64,000 nucleotides of DNA from Tritrichomonas musculus (Eukaryota; Parabasalia; Tritrichomonadida; Tritrichomonadidae): positions 806,001 through 870,000 of the forward strand of contig JAPFFF010000037.1 of the NCBI GenBank assembly GCA_039105265.1. Reading direction: 5' to 3'. Positions within the stretch are counted from its first letter, which is position 1. Each line of letters opens with the position of its first letter. Below are positions 41,401 to 49,910 of the stretch, in pieces. The notes beneath the pieces are model-generated. The model had not been told where the DNA came from. It was given only the letters and a program-made list of their open reading frames with translations, and did no database searches. The position numbers and the translations under genes were made by a program.

Positions 41401-42381
41401 CTTTGCTATTTCATCGTTGTCATTTAATTTGTTTTGATTTCTTTCATGATCGAGAATTGAAGCGAAAGGAATGTCGGAATGAAAATTTGGCAAATTTTTA
41501 AATTCAGAAGGTTTGTCAGTATCAATGAGAAGAGACGAAAAATGAGAAATATTAGAAGCATTTGGTGTGATATTATGATCACTTTTTGAATCGAAGTTTT
41601 CCAGAAAAAGTTTATCAAGTTGATTGAAAATTTGAATGGTTCTATTCAATTTGTCATTCAATTTTGAATAGAACTCGTAACTTTTGAGAACTCGACCGTT
41701 TAAAAAGTCAAACTTGTTATTTTGCTTTTCAAGGTCTAATCGAACTTTTTCACCTTTTTCCATTTTGATACGAATTGCACTGATTCGATTTTGAATGGTT
41801 GGATTCAAATCAAGTTCTTCAAAATTAATTGTATTTAATAAACGATTTGCTTCCTTGTTTAACTCAGCATTCATTGTTTCTAGTTGTATTTTAAGTTTGC
41901 CTAATGAAAGGAGGTGCTGCAGAATTATGTCTTTGTCTTCTTTTTCTTTCTTAAAAAGTTCTTCTTGCTCTTTCAATTTTTCGACTTTTATTTTGAGAGA
42001 ATCGATTTCATCGCCAATTCTATCGCGTGCAATACCACCTGTTTTTTGGGAAAAGTATTTGTGATATTTGGTCAAACGTTTTTTTGCAGTTTCTCTTAAA
42101 AAATCATGTTTGATAAATTGGATGGATCTATCGGATAATTTCGATGTTAGTAATTGAAGATGATTTCGACGATCTGTAATTCCATTCTGTAATTTAACGT
42201 TTGCATCAAGAATTTCATCTGAACAAATTGCTAATTTCCTCATTGATGATTTATAAACCGAATTTTCTTCTTTTAATTCTAAGAGAAGCTTTTCCATCAT
42301 TGAGATCTGCGATTTACTGAATGATTTCACTGCGCTAGGGTTTTTCCAAATTTGAAGTAGAGGAGAAAAGGCGACATTCAT
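35452..42381 (-). CDS. Giant coiled-coil protein with long charged repeat linker
   Basis: 2309 residues in one frame. Residues ~1-270 are heptad-rich coiled coil; ~340-1830 are a disordered, highly charged Ser/Lys/Asp/Glu/Asn region; ~1840-2309 are again coiled coil (for example MRYERALNEAKNKYIDLDDRIEEGFKDLEETKIQ). The middle contains two tandem arrays listed separately and basic RRRRR/KKRK clusters that could act as nuclear or tubulin-binding signals. No enzymatic domain. The dumbbell shape suggests a cytoskeletal or centrosome-like spacer (inference); I cannot identify a named family. The absence of stops over ~1500 repetitive codons argues that it is expressed and under selection. Confidence 0.75.
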   Translation of the reverse strand: MNVAFSPLLQIWKNPSAVKSFSKSQISMMEKLLLELKEENSVYKSSMRKLAICSDEILDANVKLQNGITDRRNHLQLLTSKLSDRSIQFIKHDFLRETAKKRLTKYHKYFSQKTGGIARDRIGDEIDSLKIKVEKLKEQEELFKKEKEDKDIILQHLLSLGKLKIQLETMNAELNKEANRLLNTINFEELDLNPTIQNRISAIRIKMEKGEKVRLDLEKQNNKFDFLNGRVLKSYEFYSKLNDKLNRTIQIFNQLDKLFLENFDSKSDHNITPNASNISHFSSLLIDTDKPSEFKNLPNFHSDIPFASILDHERNQNKLNDNDEIAKKEAANQKNQKGKPIILRPEIAYALSMNKISNLSKNSKSSSSAVYVKNFKLNPIDNNNNNISTSTTSSKQSAEPLVQLPPFPIDEFDSLYNKSDASKNQKLRKSDLNNNAEYSENSYSSILRGRMFSTTERDDSASASVSDYQIKRPVINRKIKFGQISDNDEDEKSKNRGKMRYKKIPDLNETEKVDRSKELKSEIQHDDGSSDDENKVDERGQKATKSKQSKSFKKDAGNKDESDDDSEAQERNEKAGKSKQPQLTKSAIKNNDGSSDDENEVDENGQKATKSKQSKSFKKDAGNKDESEPQERNEKAGMSKQPQLTKSAIKNNDGSSDDENEVDERGQKATKSKQSKSKKDAGNKDESDDDSEAQERNEKAGKSKQPQLTKSAIKNDAGSSDDESESNENGQKATKDLKSNKKDPGNRNENEENGKDQKVTKSKQSKSKKDAGNKDEVQERNEKAGNSKQPQLAKSAIKKNAGSSDDESESNENGQKVTKDLKSNEKDAGNRNEKGQKATKNLKPGKKDAGNEDESDAEKEANESQVGRAGNQKKRKKRKGRRRRSHSSLRKHDSYLSSDFNKAKDETSSLISDSEKPNLADKLIRTNNNSKLSPHRSKSVANTKYKSKKKPPSNEAKSQDESVVIFMHSSSSDSSSANEDGKEKTLEKGRSQGRKNHSKSGNDEKNPKKHNNANQLDNDDNDDEYYSDDLDTEQMEKKNGSKNPSKRTKKSRKEAGNRNSNDNSDSYESENDEESQKSKKKKSRDKQSNSKVEDDQKQLKNPYSANKHRNKSRINGGNGNSSDIENDYISSGSDEEDKLKDDYLHEASSKNKQGSKTDKDKENGQPNKNKEQDASKSHSKSRLGKKADVNEKENPSQRKKSGNQNKEANDENENGSEYEYDGSGSDGDAQSISKPKRQKKRRRRRRNSSLKRNKDDKDQKKKADRENDDYDDNDESYEEEKDDGKSDTKGRKHNLQNKEAANENADENQKRNKNKSKGKSRRKSQPGGADVDGDEYDDNEIQSENEDETPKRRRSKCNKRRKSQIDAADDGNEIQNEDEDDQKQAGKSKDQAKKQRKGMKNEYSDDDESEGIQNQASKSKNSAKKQRKGRKNELSDNDENEDNQKQTSKPKTQAQKQSKGSQNEYSSSDDEENEDGQSQTGKSKSLAKKKNKGSKNELSDEENDSDAADGKDRSANQKRRKRDRSRSAKKNKSQLDGADDEYGNNDDDAQRRPNKSRNTSDANQARDPNGADSEYDDYDDINSVPKSKTKQNSSKRRGNGKEQSSDSNDEDDRLNPSKRNKSRDRSPSSHRRRKGQPQDEQNKNRRKVTTDIEGKSDNNSSNDEKMAVNSSSSSSAMKKRDRIFTHEVDEDEEYDEESSQSNSIHNNRQKGQLISPNGNGDDNVFASNYSPPKDTHAQKKRPKCNIFRPQINSRDSLRQPKARMSLDDKDDEITFSNSPVKPTFPQKKRQLEQEQESDSNVPLDQIMGQIRNKSTVKIQISDTSQDEEEKSRKNSENQNQTIPKRKKKHHHRSKENSNDNSMETVNDESNQNEPYLKNSGFYQTEATSNIFINKETIEIVDPFLNEVRPGPPPSKTKWAQDLLRSTITKQLKRTHLQIAISEAQYQLSKINNEIIDLEDDYMMLSFERRHKEHPNFRLVVPLMTMFIPPSASTKTNNRKRSSTVQTRLTNKMLADENNEITQNNVFLSKESINESEKMVCNARLPMLEKALEKILRKNDRMSATINQYEEKLGIVDDRNNNKSSKETRLRMRYERALNEAKNKYIDLDDRIEEGFKDLEETKIQISEQREIHQKLKERIEVERKAEKPNVPQMAKSLKGYKEIERWSNEKIRMMELEESYLDQRIAEKSETLIDQIEIRNTQFESEIKTKKNNFFASYNKFLKTEKIRMFNIPGLEYVNSARGRRFKRATSKNEIEWIEKKTRQLSSDIEIQKSKKRRIIDEVKVAADKLVLYKVNVPPNAFLDMSLYN
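37870..38240 (-). repeat. Coding tandem repeat, ~33-residue unit, four copies
   Basis: Four units of about 99 bp encode blocks of the form GKSKxxAKKQRKGxKNEYSDDDE in the linker of the 2309-residue protein. Units are clearly diverged, so the array is not very young. Confidence 0.85.
39840..40790 (-). repeat. Coding tandem repeat, ~60-65-residue unit, about four to five copies
   Basis: Units of roughly 180-195 bp encode GQKATKSKQSKS, KKDAGNKDES, QERNEKAGKSKQPQLTKSA and IKNNDGSSDDENE in order. Adjacent copies are nearly identical in places, suggesting recent duplication or gene conversion within the gene. Unit length varies by in-frame indels. Confidence 0.9.
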
Positions 42382-42628
42382 CTAAAATCTAACGAACTTT
42401 TTTTTGAAACAGAAAGAAATGTCATATGAAAAATACATTTTTTTTTTTTCTATCAAAACACCATGTTTTCAGAAAGCATGGAGAGTTGCCTTACTTTGAC
42501 TTGTTTTTATTTTTTAATATATTCTTGGACTTTTGTTCTATATAGATTATGCTAATATTTACCTAAAATTATAATAAATAATAAAATATATTTCATTCTA
42601 AAATTTAATTGAGATAAAAAAAATCATT

Positions 42629-43849
42629 TTATTTAATAGATATATTATAATGAATCTGAGATAATTTTTGCTCTTCTCTAGAGTTATAATGATTAATTAT
42701 TTCTTTCATTTTTTCAAAATTGAAACCTTCAATATCACCTATATTTCCATTTTTCCTTAATTCAATGATTTTTTTCATTGCATAATAGAATGTGTCCGCT
42801 GAAATCAGAATGAATTTTAAGCCAAATTGCACTTGATCAGGAGAATTTTGAAGACGTTCATTTAAACACATATTTCCTATAACATACATTGCTAAATGGC
42901 TTTCATTGTTTTCACTAGCTTTACATAAAGGTTTCCAGTAACCATCAAAAACTACATCAGTATTTGTTAATTCATTTAATAATGGGCTTAAGGATTTATA
43001 CCATTTTAAAGAGTTTAATTTAGTAGCAATTTCATATATACTTGTGGAAAGTTCTTTAGCAGTAGGACGTTTACTCGGATTTTGATTCCAACAGCTTTCA
43101 ATGATTGGTACAAAAGGATTATATACATTATCTGTTGGTGGGCGAAGCCCGGAAATAATTTTATCTATTAGAAGTTCGTGCGAATCAAATTCTTGAAATG
43201 GCGTTTGACCTGTAAAAATTTCGTATAATATCATTCCAAATGAATATATATCAGAAGAAACTGTAGGCTCCACCTTTTCAAAATTTTTGAATCCTTCTAA
43301 AATTTCAGGAGCCGTATAATTCAAAATAGAATCTATATGTTCAATATCATAATAATCGTCATCGTTATTATTGTTTCTATTGCGTACATACATAAATCCA
43401 TCGAGATGCGGGCGTAAATTTTTGTCGATGAGAACGTTTTTTGATGTTAAATTTCCATGAATAATCTGATTTGAATGAAGGTATTCAAGACCTTTAGATA
43501 CACCATATGCTAAAATAAATTCTTCATCAATTTGAAAAAAAGTAAAGCCTTTTGCCTTTGCTTTGTTCAAGCTAATGAAATCAAATAACGAACCTTTTGT
43601 ATATAAATCAATAATTAATAATGGATTATCTTCAGGATTAACAATTGGAAAAAAATTGATATATTTAGCAATTGTTGGAAAATTTGGTTTTCCAATAAGC
43701 TTTATACAGCTATCTTTAATTTTAACATCCTTATCTAATTTTTTCATAACAAAAAAACGATTTGATTCTGCAATGGCATCCGAGATGCCAAAAATTCCCT
43801 TTCCGATTTCGCATATGTCGGTAATATTTTCTATTTTTGGATCTAACAT
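42629..43849 (-). CDS. Predicted pseudokinase (TKL-like fold)
   Basis: 406 residues. The kinase fold is clear: glycine loop GKGIFGISDA (16-25), VMKK lysine (~K36), APEI (TAPEILEGF), SSDIYSFGMILYEIFTGQTPF, and CWNQNPSKRPTAKEL (the conserved Arg before the C-lobe end). But HRD is replaced by H131-G132-N133, removing the catalytic Asp, and DFG reads D150-G151-F152. Phosphotransfer is therefore unlikely and a scaffold or regulator role is expected (inference). The ~120 residues after the kinase fold include Sel1-like pieces (LAMYVIGNMCLNE, QVQFGLKFILISADTFYYAMKKI), linking it to the Sel1-kinase family nearby. Confidence 0.85.
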   Translation of the reverse strand: MLDPKIENITDICEIGKGIFGISDAIAESNRFFVMKKLDKDVKIKDSCIKLIGKPNFPTIAKYINFFPIVNPEDNPLLIIDLYTKGSLFDFISLNKAKAKGFTFFQIDEEFILAYGVSKGLEYLHSNQIIHGNLTSKNVLIDKNLRPHLDGFMYVRNRNNNNDDDYYDIEHIDSILNYTAPEILEGFKNFEKVEPTVSSDIYSFGMILYEIFTGQTPFQEFDSHELLIDKIISGLRPPTDNVYNPFVPIIESCWNQNPSKRPTAKELSTSIYEIATKLNSLKWYKSLSPLLNELTNTDVVFDGYWKPLCKASENNESHLAMYVIGNMCLNERLQNSPDQVQFGLKFILISADTFYYAMKKIIELRKNGNIGDIEGFNFEKMKEIINHYNSREEQKLSQIHYNISIK

Positions 43850-44059
43850 TACATTTTGTTTTTTAATCGTTAAGGATAATATTTGACCATTATCATATAT
43901 TATACATTCTATTTAAAATTCCCAAATGTTTTGCAAGTTCAATCTAATACGAGCCAAATCTATAATTTCTCACAAATTATCTGTATTATTATTAAAATAA
44001 TTTGATCATCTCAAATCTGAAATAAAGGATAATTTTTTGGTTATTGAATCTAAAAACAT

Positions 44060-45520
44060 TTATACAACATTAGCTTGTTTAACCAGCTGCTCATTTAAGT
44101 TCTTTCTATATTCATTTCTTTCTTTTAGTAATAAATTTTTTGTTCTTTGTGCATCTTCAAGCTGCTGCTTTAATGTAATAATTATATCTCTGTACTGCCT
44201 TTCTGTATAATGCTTAAAAAGTCCTTCGTCTTCGTGAAAGAAATCATATTGAAGCTGATTTAATTTTTTCAAAAGTTTTTGAACTTTTTTCGCTGTATCA
44301 GGATCAAAACGCAAATTTATATCATTTTTTTCTTTAATTAATTGATCATTTTGAATTGATAATTGAGAATTTTTTAATTTAAGTTGATCATTTTCTTCTT
44401 CAATTTTAAGTTGTAATTCCTTCATTGTTTTAATGGTTTGTTGTTGTTCATTAGAAGATTTTTCAAGTTCTTTTATTTTATTTTGAAGCGCTGGCATAGA
44501 GGTTAATTGATCCAATTCCAAATTGGTATTTCTTTGTTCTGATGCTTGAAGGCGCTTTTTAAGTCTTTTGTTTTCCTGTCTAATTGCAGATATCTGTAAG
44601 GTCATATTTGAAATTCTTTCATTTAAATTTGAAATAAGATCTTGAGATTCATTATATTGTTTTTTTATATTAACCAATTCAGAAGGTAAACTTTTTTGCA
44701 AATTTTCGATCTCGTTTTTTAAAGAGAGATTTTGAGATTCTAGTTTTTTGATGGTGTTTTCAGCTTTTTCAAGTGATAAAACAAGAGCAGATTCTCTTAA
44801 GGAATCATTTTCAATCGTATCTTGAAGCTTTTGAATTGAATTTTCACTTTCTAAGAGATTAAAGAAAGAATTATTATTATTATAAGCTGAATCAAGTTGT
44901 GAACGAAGTTGTTCGTTTTCTTTTGAAATACGTTCAATGGTTTCTGTCAGTGAACCATTTTTATCGAATAATTTCTGATTCTGAATTTTGAGATCATTTA
45001 TAACTGATTTAAATTCATTAAATGCTTTTTCAGAATCTTTCTTTTGGGATAGTTCAAAGAAGAGATTATCTCTTTCTTCTGTAACTTCTGATAATTTCAA
45101 ATCCATATTTTTTGAAAGATGATCATAATAAGATTCTTGTTCTTCTTGCTTTTTTTTTAATTTGGAATATTGATCTTTTAATTGGTTATATGATATCTGA
45201 ATTATTTTTTTCTCATTTTTTAAAAGCTCATTTTCGGATTTTAGACTTTCATTACTTTGCTTTAACTCTTTTTCAGTTTTCACATATAAAGAATAATCTT
45301 GTTCGGAATTAAATCGATTCTCGGCAAATGTTTTTTGTAATTGAAACATTTTCTGATTTAAATTTTTAATTTGCTGAGATTGAGCATGAATTTGATCTTC
45401 TAACTGAGTTTTTTGAGTTCTGAGTAATGATATTTGAGTATTTAAATTTGTTATCTGATCATTTTCGTTCAAATTAGTCTTTTTTGGATTAATATTGCAT
45501 TTAGTTGGAGAATTTTCCAT
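44060..45520 (-). CDS. Coiled-coil protein, 486 residues
   Basis: Almost continuous heptad repeats from ~20 to ~480, rich in Lys, Glu, Gln, Asn and Leu, with no globular domain, signal peptide or membrane segment. Such proteins usually build or tether cytoskeletal structures; here this is inference. It is divergent from another coiled-coil gene with 424 bp between. ATTTTAGATG precedes the start, the same start context as the 2309-residue coiled-coil gene. Confidence 0.8.
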   Translation of the reverse strand: MENSPTKCNINPKKTNLNENDQITNLNTQISLLRTQKTQLEDQIHAQSQQIKNLNQKMFQLQKTFAENRFNSEQDYSLYVKTEKELKQSNESLKSENELLKNEKKIIQISYNQLKDQYSKLKKKQEEQESYYDHLSKNMDLKLSEVTEERDNLFFELSQKKDSEKAFNEFKSVINDLKIQNQKLFDKNGSLTETIERISKENEQLRSQLDSAYNNNNSFFNLLESENSIQKLQDTIENDSLRESALVLSLEKAENTIKKLESQNLSLKNEIENLQKSLPSELVNIKKQYNESQDLISNLNERISNMTLQISAIRQENKRLKKRLQASEQRNTNLELDQLTSMPALQNKIKELEKSSNEQQQTIKTMKELQLKIEEENDQLKLKNSQLSIQNDQLIKEKNDINLRFDPDTAKKVQKLLKKLNQLQYDFFHEDEGLFKHYTERQYRDIIITLKQQLEDAQRTKNLLLKERNEYRKNLNEQLVKQANVV

Positions 45521-45944
45521 CTAAAATTTTGGGGCTGAAAAATAAAATTTTTGATAAGAAAAATCGTTATATCAAATAATTGAATTAAAATTGAATTCTA
45601 ATTCAATATTTAAATAAAATAAAATATTTCATAAAAATACTATATGCCTGACTTCTCTTAAGTAATTTGATATATTTCACATTCAATGTCAATGATACAT
45701 TCTTTATCAATTACAAATATTTGCATAAATGTATTTCAAATGAAGAATATGATAAAACAAATATAATAATTTTAATAAAATGCACATTTTTTTTTTCTTG
45801 AATGAGCCTAATCTTTTTTTACCTTCCTGATGCATTGAATATCGAAATGATTTTATTTTGTAAAAGTTATCTCGTATTCAAATGAAAATTTAAAATCTAT
45901 TGTACGTTAACTTTCTCAAATTGATCTATCGTAAATTTCAGCAT
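45521..45944. promoter_or_regulatory. Divergent promoter region between two coiled-coil genes
   Basis: 424 bp separate two coiled-coil genes transcribed away from each other. AT-rich. TTTCAGCATATG contains a possible initiator TCA 5 bp before the plus-strand start. No longer motif is recognised. Confidence 0.35.
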
Positions 45945-47222
45945 ATGAATTCTTTTGAGAAAATAAACATTCCCCACTTTGATCCAGAAGCGCATAACGA
46001 ACGAATACAGGCAAGACTTTTAGATTCAGTGCAATTTCGACTTCAACAACAAATTAATCTTAAGAACGATGAAATTTCTCGTTTACAGGGTGATTTAGCA
46101 ATGTTAAAAGGAGAGATCGAAACGTTATCTGATACTTTAAGTTCGAAACAAAAGTCAACAATTGAAGCTGATTCTGAAATTAATAATCAAGTAATTCAAG
46201 CTAAGCATGATGCTGAAATTAAAATCATTCAAAGTAAAAAAGAACATTCCAAACAACTCCAATTAATTGAACAGCAGCATCAGGTAGAAATCCAATCCTT
46301 AACAAAAACTTTGGAAAATACTATTTTTCAATATTCTAAGCAATCCAAACATAAATCGAAATCAAGCACCTTTAAAGAAGAAGATTTGAATTATGAAGAA
46401 GAAAGGTCAAGTAATATAAATGAAGAAGATAATGAAATTGATAACTTTTTAGAATCTTTGCAAACAACAAAAACGAAAGCAAAAGAAAAAATGCAAGAAG
46501 TAAAAAAGTTAAAAAAATTATTAACAGAAGCTGATCTTGAGGCCATTGATCAAAAAATTACTCAACAAAAAGAATTGATATCAACCTTGGAAGAAAGAAA
46601 GAAAAAATTGAAAAGCAAGATTGACCAGACAAAGAAGGATATTGTGCAAATAGGAAAAGATATTGAATTTGATATTAATTCAGACTTGGAGCCTAATAGT
46701 CATAATGGAACTTCAAATATTTCCGATGATGTTTTATTTAATGGATCTTTTGATGATATGTTAGATAAAAATCAGTTCAATGAACAGACACGTCCATATT
46801 TCGAAAAAGTTCAACTGGCAATGAAAAAATTGGATGATTTAAAAAAAAAGCGCCAACCCGTATTAAGTAAGCTTAAGAAAAAGATTCAAATAGAGCAAGA
46901 TAATATTAAAGCCAAAAAACAACAGATTGCTGAAAAAGTAAATGAAAATGAAAAAATCCAACAGAAATTAATTAAATTAAAGCAAAAATATCAAGAAGTT
47001 GAAGAGAAGAAAAAAAGAGAAAGAGAAAGACAGAAATCTCAATATTCTAGTACAATGGACAGTAAATTGGTTAAGGCTCTTGCTTCAATGTCATCAAAAC
47101 AGAAAGAAATTAAACTTCAAAGCCTTATTATGGAAAATAAAGCATTGAAACGCGAAATTTATCGCCTTGATAATATGCTGTATGGGAAAGCTGGTAAATA
47201 TCATAATTGGAAAGATATGTAA
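45945..47222 (+). CDS. Coiled-coil protein, 425 residues
   Basis: The start is taken at the ATG at 45945 (MNSFEKINIPHFDPEAHNER); the open frame extends 15 codons upstream but without an ATG. Coiled coil covers ~35-135, ~185-250 and ~285-410, separated by acidic linkers (EEDLNYEEERSSNINEEDNEID). The C-terminal segment (KIQIEQDNIKAKKQQIAEKVNENEKIQ and onward) is strongly basic and alpha-helical. No enzymatic motif. Perhaps a flagellar or cytoskeletal component (inference from type only). It is convergent with the oxidoreductase, 83 bp away. Confidence 0.8.
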   Translation: MNSFEKINIPHFDPEAHNERIQARLLDSVQFRLQQQINLKNDEISRLQGDLAMLKGEIETLSDTLSSKQKSTIEADSEINNQVIQAKHDAEIKIIQSKKEHSKQLQLIEQQHQVEIQSLTKTLENTIFQYSKQSKHKSKSSTFKEEDLNYEEERSSNINEEDNEIDNFLESLQTTKTKAKEKMQEVKKLKKLLTEADLEAIDQKITQQKELISTLEERKKKLKSKIDQTKKDIVQIGKDIEFDINSDLEPNSHNGTSNISDDVLFNGSFDDMLDKNQFNEQTRPYFEKVQLAMKKLDDLKKKRQPVLSKLKKKIQIEQDNIKAKKQQIAEKVNENEKIQQKLIKLKQKYQEVEEKKKRERERQKSQYSSTMDSKLVKALASMSSKQKEIKLQSLIMENKALKREIYRLDNMLYGKAGKYHNWKDM

Positions 47223-47305
47223 TTAATGTTTATATTATAAATTGTATTTCATATTCTATAAAATATTATTTGATATAATTGATTTATATGCTCAGATTAA
47301 CATGA

Positions 47306-48472
47306 TTAACGATCATTTTTTAAAAACTTTTTAAGATGGCAGTAAACTCCATTTTCTGTGTTCAATACACATGCGCTGCAATTAATACAAAATGAATGAT
47401 CCAGCGTTTTACATTGGAATCTTTGAACGATGTATGGATCGTTTAAAAATGGTCTTGACATTGATATCATATCAGCAAGGCCATCGTTTACTAATTTCTC
47501 CATGTTAACAAAAGTTCTATTTCCACCAACTAGAGCAAGTTTTGCATCTGGCACAGCTTTTCTAATTATTTTTAACGAATCTAAATTGTACATTTCTTTA
47601 AAAGTGTAGCCAGCTGTAGATTTATAGGCATTTTCAATAAGCTCTTTTTTCTTATTTGGATCTTTTATTCCTTTTGTTAGAACATTTTCATTTATTGTTG
47701 ATAAAATAGTATGATGAGAGCCAGCTGAAATTTCAAAGAAGTCCAAATCATTTTTGAGCTTATCTACATATTTAGCGCATAATTCTGGCTCAATACCATT
47801 TTCCATGTAATCATTTCCATTTAATTTAATTGATATCGAAAATTCCTCTGGCACTCTTTTCCGTATTGTTGCTATAATTTCTTTGACAATTCTTAATCTA
47901 TTATCATCACTACCGCCCCATTTGTCTGTTCGTTTATTAAGTGCAGGTGATAAAAATTCTGAAAGTAAATAGCCATGAGCTGCATGCAATTGAACTCCGT
48001 CAGCAGAAGAATGGTATGATAGCTCTGCAGAATCAGCAAAATCTTGAATTAAATCTTCAATTTCAGTATTTGTTAGTTCGTGTTGATTGGAATTAAAAGC
48101 TGTAGGTCCGCTTGGTGGAAATCCCCCATTTAATTGTGGATTAGCGCTTAATCCATTATGAATAAGCTGGAAAATTATTTTTGATCCACGTTTGTGAATA
48201 TTAACGACACCTCGATGCCAATCTCTTGCTTGTTCTATGGTGCACATGCCAGATTGTCCTTTCATTCCTTGGCCACGCTTTGTAACATATACTGCACCTG
48301 GAATAATCAATCCTACTTTGCCAACTGCTAAATTTTCCATCATATTGATTAATTCGTTAGTTGGACGACCATCTCCATCAGCAAGACTTTCCCATGTAGC
48401 TGAACGAATGAATCGATTTGGAACTGATAAGCGCCCAAGTTTTGTTGGAGAAAATAAAACGCTTCCACTCAT
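47306..48472 (-). CDS. NADH:flavin oxidoreductase, Old Yellow Enzyme family
   Basis: 388 residues, a normal OYE size. FMN-barrel signatures are visible: LGRLSVPNRFIRSAT near the N terminus, QLIHNG (~102-107), DGVQLHAAHGYLLSEFLSP followed by NKRTDKWGGS (the most diagnostic family block, ~158-188), and ALVGGNR plus DMISMSRPFLNDP (phosphate-binding end, ~315-345). The C terminus has a four-Cys cluster CINCSACVLNTENGVYC as in the iron-sulphur 2,4-dienoyl-CoA reductase branch, but the polypeptide stops there, without the FAD/NAD domains of that branch. It reduces activated alkenes or nitro compounds with NAD(P)H; the substrate is unknown. Bacterial origin is likely (inference). Confidence 0.92.
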   Translation of the reverse strand: MSGSVLFSPTKLGRLSVPNRFIRSATWESLADGDGRPTNELINMMENLAVGKVGLIIPGAVYVTKRGQGMKGQSGMCTIEQARDWHRGVVNIHKRGSKIIFQLIHNGLSANPQLNGGFPPSGPTAFNSNQHELTNTEIEDLIQDFADSAELSYHSSADGVQLHAAHGYLLSEFLSPALNKRTDKWGGSDDNRLRIVKEIIATIRKRVPEEFSISIKLNGNDYMENGIEPELCAKYVDKLKNDLDFFEISAGSHHTILSTINENVLTKGIKDPNKKKELIENAYKSTAGYTFKEMYNLDSLKIIRKAVPDAKLALVGGNRTFVNMEKLVNDGLADMISMSRPFLNDPYIVQRFQCKTLDHSFCINCSACVLNTENGVYCHLKKFLKNDR

Positions 48473-48581
48473 TATATTTGATGTTGACAGTTAAGGTAAA
48501 TTAAATGGTTAAATAATAATGTAAAAGAAGATGTTCTAAACTCTAATATATTTATTAATTAACATTATATAAAAAACAATT

Positions 48582-49910
48582 TTAAAAACAATTTAAAGTA
48601 ATTTGATATAGTAAAGTAAACGATATGATCGATGATATTGAAATGATGATTAGTCCTAATGCTCCGATAATAAACCCATCATACATATCAGTTTTCTTTG
48701 TAGCCAGCTCTATTTCATCATTTTTAATATAATATCCGAATGGCTGTGAAACATAAACAATATATCGATCTTGACACTGTTCGTTAAATCGAGACTTTTT
48801 ATCGATAATAACATCAAGATCTGAATCACTTTCGCTGTTGAAACTATTTGAGTCAGTCAATTTATTATTTTTCTTTTCCTTTTTATCTCTTTCGTTTTGG
48901 TAAAAATCAGCCCAATCGCCAGTAGAGCAAGCTCCGCTAATAATTACTTTAGCTCCACCTCGAGTACTGATGAGTTTCGTATTACCAGGAGAACAAATCA
49001 AAAATGAACAATCTTTAATTGTACAAACTGATTTTGTATCATAAAATGATAGGCAAGTTGATCCTATTTTTTTACTTATGCTAGATTTAAGGTACCAAAA
49101 AATTGTTCGATCGATCTTAGATTTGCCGCAATTAATCATTAATATAGAAGTATCACAAAGAGCGACAAGTTCAAACAAAATCGATTCTTTCATATTTAAT
49201 TTAATGCGATCAGAGAGGTAAAATCCAGCATTTTCTTTTTTGGCCGAATTTGTAGATATATTATTACAAAAAACTGATACTGAGCCAGATGATGTACGTG
49301 TAAAACAAGTATGTTTGACTGACTCCAAATTAACAAATAAAGATAGTTCAATAAAGAGTGGCATTGATGGGCAATTTTCGTTGACAAATCCTTGCCCTTC
49401 TTCAGAAAACCCTCCTTCAAAGGTTACTGATTTGAGAGTCAGCTCACCTGAGCAATAAATGCTTCCGCCTCTTGTTGCTGAGTTATGTTCGAAAAGACAT
49501 TGATGAATTGATAAGTTCGTAAGGCAAAAAATTGCTCCACCTTTATTATGAATGGAATCAAAATTAATTTTGGTCCCGCTAATACAAAGCCTAAATATGC
49601 ACATAGATATATTAATAGGGCCAATAATAAATGATAATCTTCGAGACTCTATTGTTTCATTATTATAAAAATAATTTTTGTCGAAATATAGAGATGATGT
49701 TAAAAATTGTTGAAACAAAGTTTTTGAAGCCAAAAACCTTTTGTTTGGTTGAATAAATGACGAATAATAAAGCGATGAAAAAAAATATTTAAAAGATGAT
49801 TTTTCTATTTGGAAATATGAGCTTGACGACTGGAAATTAATTGACGATGTAAAAGCAGGAGAATTTTTGTAAATATTAATTAAAAATAAATGTGTCAATG
49901 TAACATTCAT
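48582..49910 (-). CDS. Beta-helix surface protein with C-terminal transmembrane segment
   Basis: 442 residues. It contains short Asn/Ser/Thr-rich strands with NKGGAIFCLTNLSIHQCLFEHNSATRGG and related turns, as in right-handed beta-helix and polymorphic-membrane-protein-like (GGAI) proteins of trichomonads. An acidic linker (~330-365) and a transmembrane segment (~412-435, GFIIGALGLIIISISSIISFTLLY) follow. The N terminus has no obvious signal peptide and starts directly in beta-helix-like sequence, so a longer 5' part may have been lost or be encoded elsewhere. Cell-surface location is expected; adhesion is only a guess. Confidence 0.7.
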   Translation of the reverse strand: MNVTLTHLFLINIYKNSPAFTSSINFQSSSSYFQIEKSSFKYFFSSLYYSSFIQPNKRFLASKTLFQQFLTSSLYFDKNYFYNNETIESRRLSFIIGPINISMCIFRLCISGTKINFDSIHNKGGAIFCLTNLSIHQCLFEHNSATRGGSIYCSGELTLKSVTFEGGFSEEGQGFVNENCPSMPLFIELSLFVNLESVKHTCFTRTSSGSVSVFCNNISTNSAKKENAGFYLSDRIKLNMKESILFELVALCDTSILMINCGKSKIDRTIFWYLKSSISKKIGSTCLSFYDTKSVCTIKDCSFLICSPGNTKLISTRGGAKVIISGACSTGDWADFYQNERDKKEKKNNKLTDSNSFNSESDSDLDVIIDKKSRFNEQCQDRYIVYVSQPFGYYIKNDEIELATKKTDMYDGFIIGALGLIIISISSIISFTLLYQITLNCF

